64,000 nt of DNA from NCBI GenBank assembly GCA_900708905.1, contig CAADRB010000022.1:49457-113456 (forward strand). The letters run 5' to 3'. A program made the position numbers and the translations under genes. A model generated the notes under the pieces. That model saw only the letters and a program-made list of their open reading frames with translations. It was not told the origin of the DNA and ran no database searches. This DNA comes from Hymenolepis diminuta (Eukaryota; Platyhelminthes; Cestoda; Cyclophyllidea; Hymenolepididae). Positions 38,001 through 50,700 of the stretch are shown one piece after another (position 1 is the stretch's first letter; the number at the start of each line of letters is the position of its first letter).

Positions 38001-38595
38001 GTGTGTCGGATGGTGGATTAAACTGATTAGAATAGTCCTGATATTTGGGCTGAGTAGCTGGCTTTTCTGAAACGGTTGAAGCTGTCTGAGATTGAATTGA
38101 ACTCATAGGCCACGCATCAATTTTCTCATTTTTATATTCCTGTTGAGGTATTTGTTGCGTGGATGTTTGTTCAAATGGAGTGTTTGAAGGAAATTTTTCC
38201 ATATTCTGGGCCGCTTGAGCCTGTATCTTGGTCATTACATCCCCGAATTGCATTGACTGAAACGACTGGGTAGATTGTGGTTGTGAAACTGAATCGCGCT
38301 TGATTTGATCGGGGACTGTTTGAGATTTATCATGTCCTCCCTCATCGGTAGGTCTTGACTGAAAGGTTGTTCCAAGAACGGTCTGTCCAATTTTGTCAAT
38401 ATTTGAGTACTTTTTGAGCGTATCAATCTTCCCTCCGATATCAACTTTTTGACTGAAGTCTGATACAATGCTCTCGGTTTTCGCATTGATAGATTCAAAC
38501 AGTCTACCTGGGGCACCAAGTAATCCACCGCCACCTCCTGAATTCGCATTCTGTTTATCGACAGAAATGTTCCGAAAGAAGTTGCCAAAATTCAT
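29002..38595 (-). CDS. KIAA0513: KIAA0513 orthologue (SBF2-domain protein)
   Basis: 826 aa from eight phase-consistent exons on -: 38595-36680, 36163-36115, 35752-35708, 34129-33982, 32642-32504, 31832-31791, 30496-30402 and 29048-29002. Introns are 0.36-1.6 kb. Exon 1 encodes about 638 residues rich in Ser, Gln and charged residues, with a proline run PPRPPPPRSRSGS and an acidic run near its end, probably disordered. The conserved C-terminal part follows: [68 protein letters not shown] (human KIAA0513 has [23 protein letters not shown]) and HATMRQEFLRKQG. The C-terminus ends level with the human protein. The disordered linker between the two conserved halves of human KIAA0513 is missing. The human protein is reported as cytoplasmic and neuronal; its molecular activity is unknown. 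Confidence 0.92.
32504..32642 (-). other. KIAA0513: Most conserved KIAA0513 exon
   Basis: This 139-base exon carries [15 protein letters not shown] and WNACFFQSVQ, which match human KIAA0513 almost residue for residue. It fixes the identity of the gene and its strand. Acceptor TTTGTTTAG, donor AA|GTATGT. Confidence 0.95.
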
Positions 38596-38682
38596 TTTAT
38601 TCAGGAATACTTCTTGGTCAGATTCACTATGTGGCAGCTCTTCTGATACTCTAACTGTTCTTGCGAGGAGCTATTACGCAAG

Positions 38683-38794
38683 CCAATAGGATACTCTGGA
38701 CAAGGTTGATCGATGGACCACAAGGGAGTGAGCAGGAAATTATGACTCCTAATTGGCTAATAGCGCATTTCCCTCAAGCGCGCGTTGCCATTGG
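38683..38794 (-). promoter_or_regulatory. CCAAT-box cluster upstream of KIAA0513
   Basis: Three CCAAT/ATTGG boxes lie 90-200 bp upstream of the KIAA0513 start: CCAAT at 38683-38687, and ATTGG at 38752-38756 and 38790-38794. The block is locally GC-rich and includes AAGCGCGCGTTGCC. This is the pattern of an NF-Y-type, TATA-less promoter. The function is inferred; no transcription start is known. Confidence 0.5.
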
Positions 38795-39771
38795 CTGGAG
38801 AGGGAGATCAGGCAAAACAACTTCAGATTTTATTACCTAGCCTCAACTAAACGTAAACGAGCAAAAAATTGTAATTTAATCCCCTACAATGACGCTAGTT
38901 TCCTTTCTTAGCAAATGTACTTAATTTTGGCATAATGGTGGGACGATATTTTACGTCGTTTTACAGCAGGGACATAGTGAGGAAATTTCTGACAAACCCT
39001 CTCAAGGGTCTCTTATTTGAAATTATTTTCCTTCTCCCGTCGTTTAACTTTTTAAATCAGTATCCCTTTTAAGTAGGGATAGTACTTTTATTGATTTTTA
39101 ACCGCACTCTAAAAATGGTAATTTGAATAAATAAGAAGCTTTTCTGGATGCTAATTTGATAATAGATGCTAAAGTTAATAGATCTTACAAATATTTGAAT
39201 TCCTCTGCCTATGAAAACTTAATGTAAGGCGTTAGTGTTCATAAGATTTCAACTCATTGATGCATGTCCAATGAAGAGAATGACCGGTCAACACGTGGTA
39301 TGGCTGAAAGTGAATTTCACATAAGGGCGGCTCCAGAATACCATCTCTCTATCCAATTCAAATAATAAGAACGCTTCTCCTGATGGACGTACGAAGTTGC
39401 AAATGGCATTTTAATTGAAAATTAAGGGAATTAATTCAAAGAATTGAAAAAGGGGGTATATGCAAGAGATCTAAACAAATGGCGGGCAATTTGCCTGTTG
39501 ATTCAGTGCTTGTCTGCATTTAACATTCCTTTGAATGTCAGAAACAAGCAAGATTTCTTAATACAGAGTGAGATTTTGACCCAAGTCCCATAATCATTCA
39601 CGGTGTGTTAACTACAACGATCTGATATCTGACAGGAAGAAAAAAAGCATTTGCGTTGTTTCCATACAATGGCAAGAGATAACACAATTACAGAATCGTA
39701 ACTTATTGGTAACAAGTTAATTCTGGTCTATCTTTTGAATTCATTGCGCAATTTTCTGTGAAATTGTTACA

Positions 39772-39956
39772 ATCGTTAGAAAAAATATTATCTCTCCTTC
39801 GTTAATGAATAATTGAATAAAATATGAGAAAAGCAAAATAACCGAGAGCAAGAGCGGAATTTTCGAGAGGAATGTCGAAGATAAATAATCCGATGTAGAA
39901 AAGTAAATAAAAATATTAAATCTACATGAAAACATGATTTTGGGCATCTCTAAATC
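39772..39956 (-). other. Candidate membrane-protein exon
   Basis: After a GATTTAG acceptor on -, a frame encodes about 60 hydrophobic residues (SKIPLLLSVILLFSYFIQLF, then FFLTI|GTAACA). It lies 1 kb downstream of the possible 7-TM receptor exon at 40911-41212. The AT-rich composition alone can produce such frames, so support is weak. Confidence 0.15.
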
Positions 39957-40910
39957 GTTACTGTTACCTTCTCTTTCACCTTCTTTCTCAGGAATGAGAC
40001 AATAGCAGAAGCAAAATAATGGAAAAACCGGGATTTAATATAAATGGGGAACAATAAAACGATAATAAATTACTGTATTAACATATTAACAATAAATATA
40101 TTTGGATAAGAGGATACGCTGATTATCTGTATGTATTTGCGTGTTTGTATGCAATAAAGTGCAAACCAGCTGCTTAAAATCTGTTAGGAACATTTTTTCT
40201 CCTCCCGTACGTAGTTTTTAACTCTCCGTATTGCGAACTTTTATTGAAAAGTTCACTTAATCTAAAATGAACAGTTTGTATTAGAGAATCGAATCAGACA
40301 GTGTGAATTTTTGGATTTTTTTTGTAAAGTATGACTCTTCTTCGATGTTTTAATGCTCGTAAATGCAGTTTTCTGTCGCTATGCTATATATGCCCACTAG
40401 ATATCGTAAGGCTGCAGTTGACTCAAGCCCAGAGAGAAGGTTAGAGACGGAACGATTAAATGATTCTTTTATATATGAATAAAAATCGGACACAAACACT
40501 GTAGCTTTGAAATTTGTTTCATCGGCTTTCTATTACCGCATTAACGAAACTTTTTAGTAGCTAAAAAGGTAAAATCTGGAAGCATCGATCCAAAAAAAGA
40601 GGTAATTTATCCTCTTGCCTCCCAAGATTTAAGATATTTGAATAAATTAAATACGGGTGGAGTTTTCCCAAAAATAGTGATTTGTGATCTTGTTTACCTT
40701 TGTAATAATGTGTTCCACGAAGTCATTCTTAAGAAATCAAACTGCACCTATTTTTACGATTGGGTAGTTTGAATAATGTATGGTTCATAGCAAATAAGTG
40801 GTTAAACGGTTAGATTATGGGTATTATTCCCACCATCTTTGTTTAATTAATCGATTAGTTATTAAAATTTAATTCTCAGAGATAAAGAATCTGCCTAATT
40901 CTGACAAAAC

Positions 40911-41212
40911 CTGGAACAAGTACGATTCCATCCATCCATTACAGTTCTGCATTATATGCTTATCAAAATTGTTAAAGTTACTTGAACATACTGTGCGTTT
41001 CCTTTCTATAGACAAACAAATGAACAAAAAAGAAAATACTAGCAATGAGAGACCAACATTTATTGGTAGAATAAAATTATCCGATACAGCTTTCAGATAA
41101 AGCGTAGAGAATTTATGCCAATTTGAAAACGTTCGCAGATTATTATCATGCTTTCTCACGGTTGCGTACATTAAAAGCGCAAACAGAATCCCTGGTATTG
41201 TTAGAGATGCAG
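40911..41212 (-). other. Candidate exon of a 7-TM (rhodopsin-like) receptor
   Basis: A TATTTCAG acceptor on - opens 100 codons. They encode a hydrophobic segment (SLTIPGILFALLMYATV), then RKHDNNLRTFSNW, then LYLKAVSDNFILPINVGL and a second hydrophobic segment (SLLVFSFLFICLSI). The order TM1, basic loop with LRTxxN, and an AVSD-type TM2 is that of class A receptors. The TM1 asparagine is not evident. A weak donor (CAG|GTTTTG) ends it at 40911, otherwise the frame stops at 40869. No convincing following exon was found. Confidence 0.3.
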
Positions 41213-44200
41213 CTGAAATATCACCATTAAATCAATTATGCCATTACGTTTTTGCTTATATGTATAGTTCCAAATATAACTGTTCAAATTGTTCCCACCT
41301 TACGACGTAGAGGAAATTTCTAAACAAACTGTGTTTATATGATTAGTGTTTATAAGTATTCAGGGTTGTCTCAATAAAATTAAATATAGAATTTCAAAAA
41401 TTCCAATTCGACAATTAGCATTCACTGCCTTTTTTCCAATAATAATTCAAACACCTCGAGATGCCCCCATTGTTATCCGGAGGTTGTAATAACCTGAGGT
41501 GATTTAAGTGTGGATCTCAGACAGTAGATGTCGAAATAACGCAGAATAGCTTAGATAATCTGCTGCTATGCAGTCCCTCCTGTTTACGGCGGATTCATCA
41601 CCCTTGATGAATTTATGACTGGTGCAGACAGCGTCACTGCTTACAAGTATTTCTTTTTGTAATTTGACTACGTTTTGCCGGTCATAAATTTCCCTTACCT
41701 CCATAATTCATCATCTAATCTTTTCTTTACACACTCCCTGGTTGGCGGAGACAACAAAGGTGAAAACTGTTGACCTGATCCCTTGTTGTTCTCAAATACT
41801 AAAGTGATCTATGAAGATACCATTACTGTGTCGTATTGTCCTGCCGGATTGTTTATTAGTGCTTTAAATCTCTTTTATCTGTCTGCGTGCTAAAATAATA
41901 ATATTTTTATGCAGATAGTATCAGTGACTGCTATGTGCAATTCTATCCATATATAGCATAATATGTATAAGACAATAAATGCGTTATTTAACGGAAAACG
42001 CAATGAACCAGAGATATAATGATCCTCTAAACCTTAATTGGTCTAGCTGGGCTGATGGGCATGTTTATAAATCATGATTTGATTCCTCGATCTACGAAAG
42101 AAAACAAACACAATAGCACAATATTTGAGACAGCATCATCTTCACAATAGCTCATGTGGCCGAATCTTGGTAAGAGAGTAAAAGTTCAAAAATGCAACTC
42201 TAAATGAATATTGGAAAGATTTGGTGATTATAATTATATACTTGCTCTGACCCAAGTGTTGCAAACGCCAGGTTTTGGATACTGAAGTGGAAAAATTTTT
42301 ATTTGACTAAGATGAATTGAAATGGTTTTATTACAAGAGGATCTTGCTGAGAAATCATGGAAAACTCGCAAAGCTAGTGACTTTCCCAGCCTTCCGAATT
42401 CTACAAGAAAGAACAAAGAAAAACAGGCAAATCAAATCACAAGGGGATTAGATTAGAATAGTAAAGCTAAAAACGTAGGTGTAGATAACATGGGAAATCA
42501 ACAAACAGTTTACAGGCCAAGGGATGAGTTATAACGGTATGAAGAAGGCAGGAATAGCACCTATATGTGATGCTCCAACGTTTCGAATGTACCAACATTT
42601 GACTTAGTTGTATTTACTCAACATGCCTCTCGTGTTTTACAATCAGTTACCATTGTTCCTAAATTAGAACCAAATTCCTTCCTTGTATCACTAAATTCAT
42701 CAACAGAGTCATCCCCTAATATAAACATCAAATCATATTGTTCTCAGTTTTTCTTGCTTCGAATGTCCGGAAAATGCTTCTCTTTAAGAGAGGCCCAGGC
42801 GATTCTTCTCTCCTATTTGTCCATGGAGTCGCATTAGTATGCTCAATTCAACATTTATTTTTTGGTTAAGGCACACTGCTTTTTCCCAACTTATAAAAGT
42901 CCATGAGAATATATTTTAAAACCACAAACCTTTCAATTAAGTGCTATTGATACACGACATCACCCTCTTTTATTTGTTGAATTTGAATAAAATGAAACAG
43001 GAAGAAGCTATGCAGCAATTCCAGTTCTTTTTCTCCTCCAAACGTCATCAATAATTCTAATACATTCGAAAAATTATCGAAGAAAATTACTAATAAAAGC
43101 ACAATCTATTTATAAAGATTTTAAAGACTTAAATATTTTTATAATACCTAATAAATTGAATAAAATTTATTATTTTTTTATTTACTTAAGATAAAATACA
43201 AAGTCGAAGTCACAGTAGCATGACTTGTAATAAAAATTTTATTTATGATGTGTTGGCTATTAAATCTCTTATCAGTAATATATAGTTTCCTCTTTTCAAA
43301 AAAATATTCATAAAATTTGAGTAGTAATATAAAGGAAATTTCTAATAGCGAAAGTATTACTTTTAAGACGAATTAATAAACTGAAGGTTTTTCGTGAAGG
43401 CAAGAATGTTCCACCCAAGTAAATTTAACAAACCACCAGCTACTCGATCTCAGAAGAAATCTTAATTGTTTTAGCCAGTGATGGTTACGAAAAGTTTCCG
43501 ATGGTTGCTTTAATGATGTGACTTTCTCAATTTTTCTCATCTATTTCAAGAGAAGAAAAGTAAAATAATTTTTCAAAATAAACAATTAACTCAAGCTTAA
43601 AAAAAATTTGAATGTTATTAACTTGTGTGAAAACAAATTTTATTTAGTTATAAAAGTCTTTTGTTAACTTTTTTCCTTATCTATGTAATCTATTATCGTG
43701 AATTACCCATTTATATTTGCCGATTTTCTATCGCTTTCACCTTTCGTGAGTATGAATTATACCTCTATCCCTTTACGATCTGACGATATTTTCTCATTTG
43801 CTCTCTCAATTAATCACTTATTTATTTACTTGCTACAAAACTACCGCTTTTCATTTTTTTCCCCTAATAAATGTTTTACTTTGATTTTGTCTCAATTCCA
43901 TTTTGTGGTGGCAGAATCCTTACAGATGGAAGGGCCCAAACTTAACCATTTTCTCTTTCCTTCATTGATTGCTTGTTTGGTTACAATATTAATGGATATT
44001 ATGGATGATTGTTTCAATTAAATAACGTCCTGAAGTTAATCTTAACTTAAGTGATTTCTGCTCGAAATGCCGCCCCCCTCTGTGTCCATCACTTTATTGT
44101 AATTGGATTTCAGTTTAGACCACACAGACGACCGTAAATAAGTCTGATAATCGTATTCCCCTTATTCTCCTTGTCCCTGGTAATATTAGCATCAACAAGC

Positions 44201-46316
44201 AGTCGTATATCAACTTCCATAGTAGAGGGACAGAGGAGGTCCTATTATCTGAGATCAATTCAAAACCTAATATGTAAATTGCTTTTAAGTGACCCATCCG
44301 GGGCCTTAGTATTGAGCTCATTAAAAGGCGGTACTGAAGATAAAATATTGACTTAGTATGCGTTGATTTTAGTACGCTATTTATCGAATTTTGGAATTTC
44401 AATTTTGAAATCATAACTTACACATAGCTTCACCTACAAACAGGACCTCTTTGTCATTAAAAATTCATTCCTTTGGAATTTGGTAGGTTCGAATTGAAGC
44501 TTGTCTTTTAGAATAAATCAGCGAAAATTGTAGAGCAGTTACATTTTTAATTCCATTTTCTTTAACTTCGTCGGATAGCAGAAGAAAACACATCCGGACT
44601 GACAAGTTTGGCTGGTGAGGCTACCTCCATATTTAGTGTTGCAGAGCTGGAATATGCTGGCGAATTTTTTCTTCATCAGTGTACATTCGCACTCATAGTT
44701 ACGATGAATGAAACAACAACTAGACAGTTGTATTATAATTCTACCATCTTTTGGTTTTACAGAATCAAATTTATTTTATAAATGAAGTTGACAAGTACTA
44801 TCACTGACAATAGCATTACTTGTTTGCATTTACAGGTGTGAAATTTAAAAAAAGGATCTACTGTGAGAGTTCTGTTTAAAATATATTCAAATTTGCCCAT
44901 CTTTAACACATTGTATATTCTATTAAAGTATAAACCCATATTTGTCCAAAATTGGTAATTAAGTTTTCTACTTGGGCTATGCTTCAAATTTGACATTAAT
45001 AAGACCATGAAATAGTGAATAGTTGACCTCAAGTATAAGACTCCTTTCATCAATTTCCTACGAATAACTCGAATGAAAATGAAATAAATTTAAACTACTT
45101 TTCAAATTAATTTCCATGGAGGTTAATTTGAAATCTGGGCAATGATGAGTTTGGCTTCGTTGCCTCTTTTAAGCCAAAGATTTATAGAGTTAAATTTTTA
45201 GGTCATGAAACTGCCTTCTGCTTGAGAAGACAAATCGTCACACAAAGCTTGTGTCAGTTAACCGTTTCCTCAGCGGGCTTTACTGTTTCATTTAAATTTA
45301 CGCTAAGATACCAGAATTTGGTCGCTAATCTTCGGAAAAGAGACGGTAGGTTAATTAAACAGAAGTGACTTTAGCACTGATGTGAGAGATAAATTTGGTA
45401 AAGGGTACATTAAAATTAGGTCGTCCATTAAACGAACATTTCTATCTATAATCAGGATTTGAGTTAAACGCAAAAAATTGCAACTGTAAATCGTGGGTAG
45501 TTCTAACTGACTATGCTGCAATTATAATGGTGGATTTGGGGGCATATGTAAATGTTCTTAAACATGGTAATTCTAGAAGCATACTTTATTTTGCCGCAAA
45601 TGTCTATTGTACTAAATTTTGAAATACGCGATCACAAAGATACCAATAAAGATAAACAAACATTCATTTAAGTAACTGCATTTTGGACAATTTTATGTCC
45701 ATGAAGGTATCAGTCCCAACTCGAAAACTCTCAATTTTTCTAAATAGAAGTGTGTAAATCTTTCCTCAGTCCTTGAATAAATGCAAATGTCAACGTATTG
45801 TATGCCACTGTCTTATTCCTATCTCAATACAAACTTTAAACCATCTCTTTTTAATTAATTGTCACGTATTTAAAAATAAACCTACAACTACCAGCGTTTT
45901 GGTGAATGGTGGAATTTATTCACAGCTCCCTCAAAATATAACAGAGCACTTCGTGGAAAGAGAAAATATAATACAACTTGCTCATAAATTCAAGGAGATT
46001 ATTTTTACTAGAAATTAGCTGAGATTGATAAACAACATTTTTACAGCCTGTTGTATCGGAAAGATAGCATATTCTCAGAAAAATATTTCGATTACATTAA
46101 TATTAGGTATTAAACTACGATAAAACCAAATTATGAGAGCATTTCAATTTCGAAAAATTTCACTAATTTTATTATTTATGAAGTTAAACTTCATGATAGT
46201 CCAAAATCATTAATTCATAGCGTTAAATACTTTCAAGGTTTCAAATAATTAAATGCTTCTGTGAACTATAGCTGATACTGTTAACTTGAGACTGGATGAT
46301 ACATCAATAGACAAAA

Positions 46317-46490
46317 TTAACTAGCTGGCCAATAAGATTCGGATATCGAACATGTGAGTTCACGAAGAAGTGAACAATATCCATTAACTGCAAAACATAC
46401 AACCTGAACTGCAAATTCAAAAGAAGGACTCTTTTGATACCTTGGTCTAATTCAATTGCCTTCCCTTCATTCTTTCTGAGCTGCTCCACT
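46317..46490 (-). other. Candidate exon pair with a 32-nt intron
   Basis: On -, 46490-46441 (EQLRKNEGKAIELDQ) and 46408-46317 (QVVCFAVNGYCSLLREL, ending TAA) are joined by GTATCA...TTTGCAG of 32 nt, in phase. The intron size matches the short introns of the kinase genes. The product is not recognised, and the upstream part is missing. Confidence 0.25.
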
Positions 46491-47715
46491 CTTACACTTA
46501 TATCCCGCAGTTAAAACAGTTAGCTTATTCATCTTGTCATGGGTAATAATAAGAAGGCTTAAGATAGTGATATATGAATTAATATTCAGCCTTTGGATAT
46601 ATGCATTAGATTAAGGAAATCTGATAATCGTCAGCAGACTATGTTTTCAGCGCATGACACCTCCGGAAGTAGGATGTCCGGGTCTATTTCAAGCAAAACA
46701 TTTCATTTCCTAACTGAAATAGTTATTTTGTCCACATTAATAGGTAGAATTACATCATGGAGGAAACCGGGTCTAAATAAGAATTTCTGATGGAAAATTT
46801 TTCATTCAAAAAAAGATAGAATGAAAGGGCGTCAAGATGAGAGAAAGCGACCACAACAACCACTACTTTCCAACGCGGCATGGAACCTGAATAGGTGCAT
46901 ATTTCGGGTTCTTACTTCTCACTAGCAACGTGGTTGCATTCATCCAAACTAACACGCACGAAAAGATCACGAAGTGGATTAAAGGTGGGTTGAGCTTTTT
47001 TTGACAAGGCATTACAGATTTATTGTTCCTGCGAATACTAAACCCAACCGTCCACTTCGTTTTTTCTTCGTTCCCAAAAAGTTAGTTTTCTATTCATTAA
47101 AATTCCACTTGCTGCAAAAATTTAGGCATCCAGGTGGAACACTGTCATTTCACTAACCTACTCATGTTGAACGACTGCTTATAATTTACGATTCATGTTT
47201 ATTATAGGGAATTGGGCATCATTACCAACGTCTGTCCAGATAATATAATCACTCCTGATCATTGAGACTGCAATCACCGGTGTCCATTGATAAAGAGTTC
47301 ATTATGCAAATATTAACGCTTGCATTCGAAATAATAAGTAAAAACAATCCTAAATACTTAACTCATTTGATCGTGCCAGCGTTTAAGTAAATATCTTCAG
47401 CCAAAACATTGCCTCTCATATATAAATAGCATTTCCACATTTCCACGTGTAAATATTTTATATTAAATAAGGTTGTAGGGAAAAATATTTTCCCCTCTTT
47501 ACTATCCAAAAACCGAATTACACAGCTTAGCACAATCCCAGTAGATTTAGTTGATGAGGAATATTTGAAGAACCAGACCTGACGTACCAACATAATTTAT
47601 TCTGTATAAAAATAGAAATACAAGAAAGAAAATACTAATTTAAAAAGAGAGTTAATGAGAAAAGAGAGGATAGGATTAATAAAGAAATTTGAGGAAGAAA
47701 TTAGGCCCAATCAGA

Positions 47716-50700
47716 TCATTTTGAGGAGAGGGATTTGATAATACAGATATAAATAAGACAAAGTAGGGAATAGAGGGAAATCAGGAGTAAAATGGCCAGA
47801 CCTACTGCCGCCATCCTTTGCAAAATCGGGACGAACTCTCTCTGGTGCACCCTTTCGGGAGAGTTTACAATGCATATACTCTCCACAGCGTTCCAAGCGA
47901 TGGAGCCAAGTCTGTCACAAGGTGCTGTAAATCGTTCTAATACAGCTGCAATGCGAGCATTAACCGCTTTTGCAGCAAGATGAGCTTCAAATGTATTCGT
48001 TATGCGATCAAACTCCATGCCAATCACTTTATGAACAGTCAACAGCAGGTTTTCTATTGAAGTGTCTGATGATGCTTTTGAAAGCCCCATCTTATAAGCC
48101 AATCCGGCAAAATTTGAAAGACTTTGTGTGAAGCTAGGGACCTTACTTATTCGATTTAGAGTGACAGCTGCTTTGAGTAGACCCTGAAGCTGCTCATTGA
48201 ATCGAAAGCTCTTTCTTCTGGAACGCACAAGTCGAAGAGCATAACGAGAACTGCGGAGAAGTTGGGCAAGTCGAATTGAACATAATGTTGAAGAGTTGTG
48301 TACATGTGCGATTTCTTGCTCCAACATTCGCTGAAGAAGGTTAACTTTCTTGAGGATCTGTGTATTAGCCTGAAGCCTCTCAAGTGTTGTTCTGATTGCT
48401 CGTTCCCGATCAGAGGCGCTTCTAATTGCTTGAGACCAAAATCGATCAGCAGTATCTAGAGCTGTGGTACTACTAGTTTCCTCAGATCTCCCATTATTCG
48501 GCTCTGAGATTAGAGCTTGCAGAAGATGCTCAAAGTTTGGAGGAAGAAGCCCTGCTTCCAGTTTCTCTACCACCATTTCAACTGCCTGAGCGACAAAGTA
48601 TTCCCGGAATTCAATTAATTTGCTCCGAAAAACGGGGATATCCAGCACTCCTGTGAAGTTCAACTTTATATTGAGAGAGATAGCTTTAAATAAGCTCCCA
48701 TTTCCCGAGGGTCTAAAATACAACAAACGCACATGTCAAGCTCACACACTACTTTTAAGTTATAAATAGGCATATTTGAGTATGTAGGCCTACCCTACGC
48801 ATTGCGTGAGTAGCGCTGAGACTAGGTTTCGTGGATTGGATATTCGGAGATGGTTTTCAAGAGCAAAATTACTGCTAGTTGAATTATCGGTAAATTGTAG
48901 ATACTGATTCACAAACACGGAAGTGAGATTCATCCAATCATCCCAAGATTCCTCAATGATCCCATTAATTTCATCGTCTAACTGATGCTGTTGGGGGCTG
49001 TTTGGAACAAGCGGAAGGCATACCTAAAAACGTTTGGTAATTTGATTAATACAATTATGAATTATAAGTACATTTTGACTAACACATCGACAGAGGAATA
49101 AAATACACATTTGCAGATTTCAAATATGACTTATGTTAACATAATATAAAGTGATGGCAATATTAACAAGGACAAGGAAAGAGCCATCAAGAATAGCAAA
49201 TATTTATTTGCCATAATAACAGAAATTACGCGTTGAATGGCCTATGATTATATTCTAAAAATGCCATCAATAAAACTCTACAGCGTAGAGCAAATTAGAT
49301 GGGATTATATAGCTAGCTAATCTTAACAGAAAAACCTAATCCGCACTATCCCCTTGCAAAGGAAAGCCAAAATAAGAAACGTAATTAATTGCAGAAATTC
49401 ACCGAAAAGAGTACTCTTCAATACCAAAAGAACGCAGTCGAAAAGCAATGAACTCTACATTATTCATTACAGGAAAGCGTTTTCCTATGGGTAAAGGGAC
49501 AGTACCATGGTGCCCTCCTGGTTAAAAACACGAATTCCGCTTCCCCTTTATTAACAAAACTTAACCAGCACGGTCGGCCACTCCAAATAGGCAACAAGCA
49601 CTCGAACTCTGACTTCGCGATGAGCACGCCAGCCGCTGTGTCATCGTAACGTTGTGTTTTACGATCTATAAGCTGATATTCCAACTAGAAAGATAGAAAA
49701 CACAAGTTCTCATTGTTATAGCGAAAACTTATTACTTCTTAATTCAAAGTGTGTATAATATGGCAGGTTTCATATTAGTTCATTTAAACAATTTAAGGGT
49801 CAATCGTTATTTCAATAATAATAGGAAAACACACATATTACTTTCATCAAGGTAAAACACTTAATAATTATTCATAATTATACTTTTACTTTGACATTGT
49901 GGATGTTTAATAATATCCTATGAATGTCCTTACTTGACGTATTTATGAGGTTTATCCTTAAATATCATTTATTCCGAAGCTTTTACGGAATCCACGTTAA
50001 ATAAACTCTCTAAATTTTGTTAATTGAAATCAGAAGCAGACAATGCATAAAATGGGAATTTTAACATAGCAATTAGTACGTTTAAATTGTTTTTTCTTAG
50101 TATCATCTACCTGCTTAAGGCTGTAAAAAGCCTCAAATGAATCAAAATGGCTTAAGAAATCTCCCAATCAAATCAATTGCTGAATGAGCTTTGAATATCT
50201 GAAACTTATTCAGAATTCAAATCATGTAAATTGAGCCTTTGGATATTTGGATATTACGACGAGAAGTATATTCGTCATTGAAAATTGGAGAACTCTATGC
50301 ACCCAAATCCAAATAAATTAAGACACTCGAAACCCCTACGTCACTTACTCTAATGCTAACCTCCACTCGCATTCCGTTCCTCATTGGATCATTTTGTTAT
50401 TCCCATAATGCAGGTGCTACACCTTGATTACAGCCTTTAAAAGGTTTTAATACTGACATGATAATAATAATATTGACAATTCTAATCCCTCACAGCCTCT
50501 AACTTTGAAACGTTTCTAATAGTTATGAACGAGTAAATAAGCCATGTTATATGTCAAAATTCGTGAGTCACATATTCGTTTAAATGTAGTACATTGAGCT
50601 CGAGATTGGGACCATTGGAGCAGCAAACAAATACAAAGTTAGGTTACTTTTAAGTTCAAGAAAAAAGGGAATCTCCCTAGCTCTTTTTGCCAAACATAAC

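Larger units (their letters stand above)
38820..47715. other. Gene-poor interval between KIAA0513 and prominin
   Basis: About 9 kb, mostly AT-rich. Weak coding candidates lie at 39772-39956, 40911-41212 and 46317-46490 (listed separately). No conserved gene, RNA gene or clear transposon is evident elsewhere. The patches at 44110-44350 and 46600-46790 are somewhat richer in GC and open in several frames, but match nothing I know. Confidence 0.4.

Noticed and set aside
36723..38588. Several 80-148 codon frames inside KIAA0513 exon 1, on both strands
   Set aside because: Out-of-frame shadows of the low-complexity first exon.
43698..44021. 107-codon hydrophobic frame on +
   Set aside because: AT-rich low-complexity translation, with no splice signals or recognisable motif.
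47792..47983. Frames overlapping the last prominin exon
   Set aside because: Shadows; the minus frame carries the conserved cysteines and TM5.
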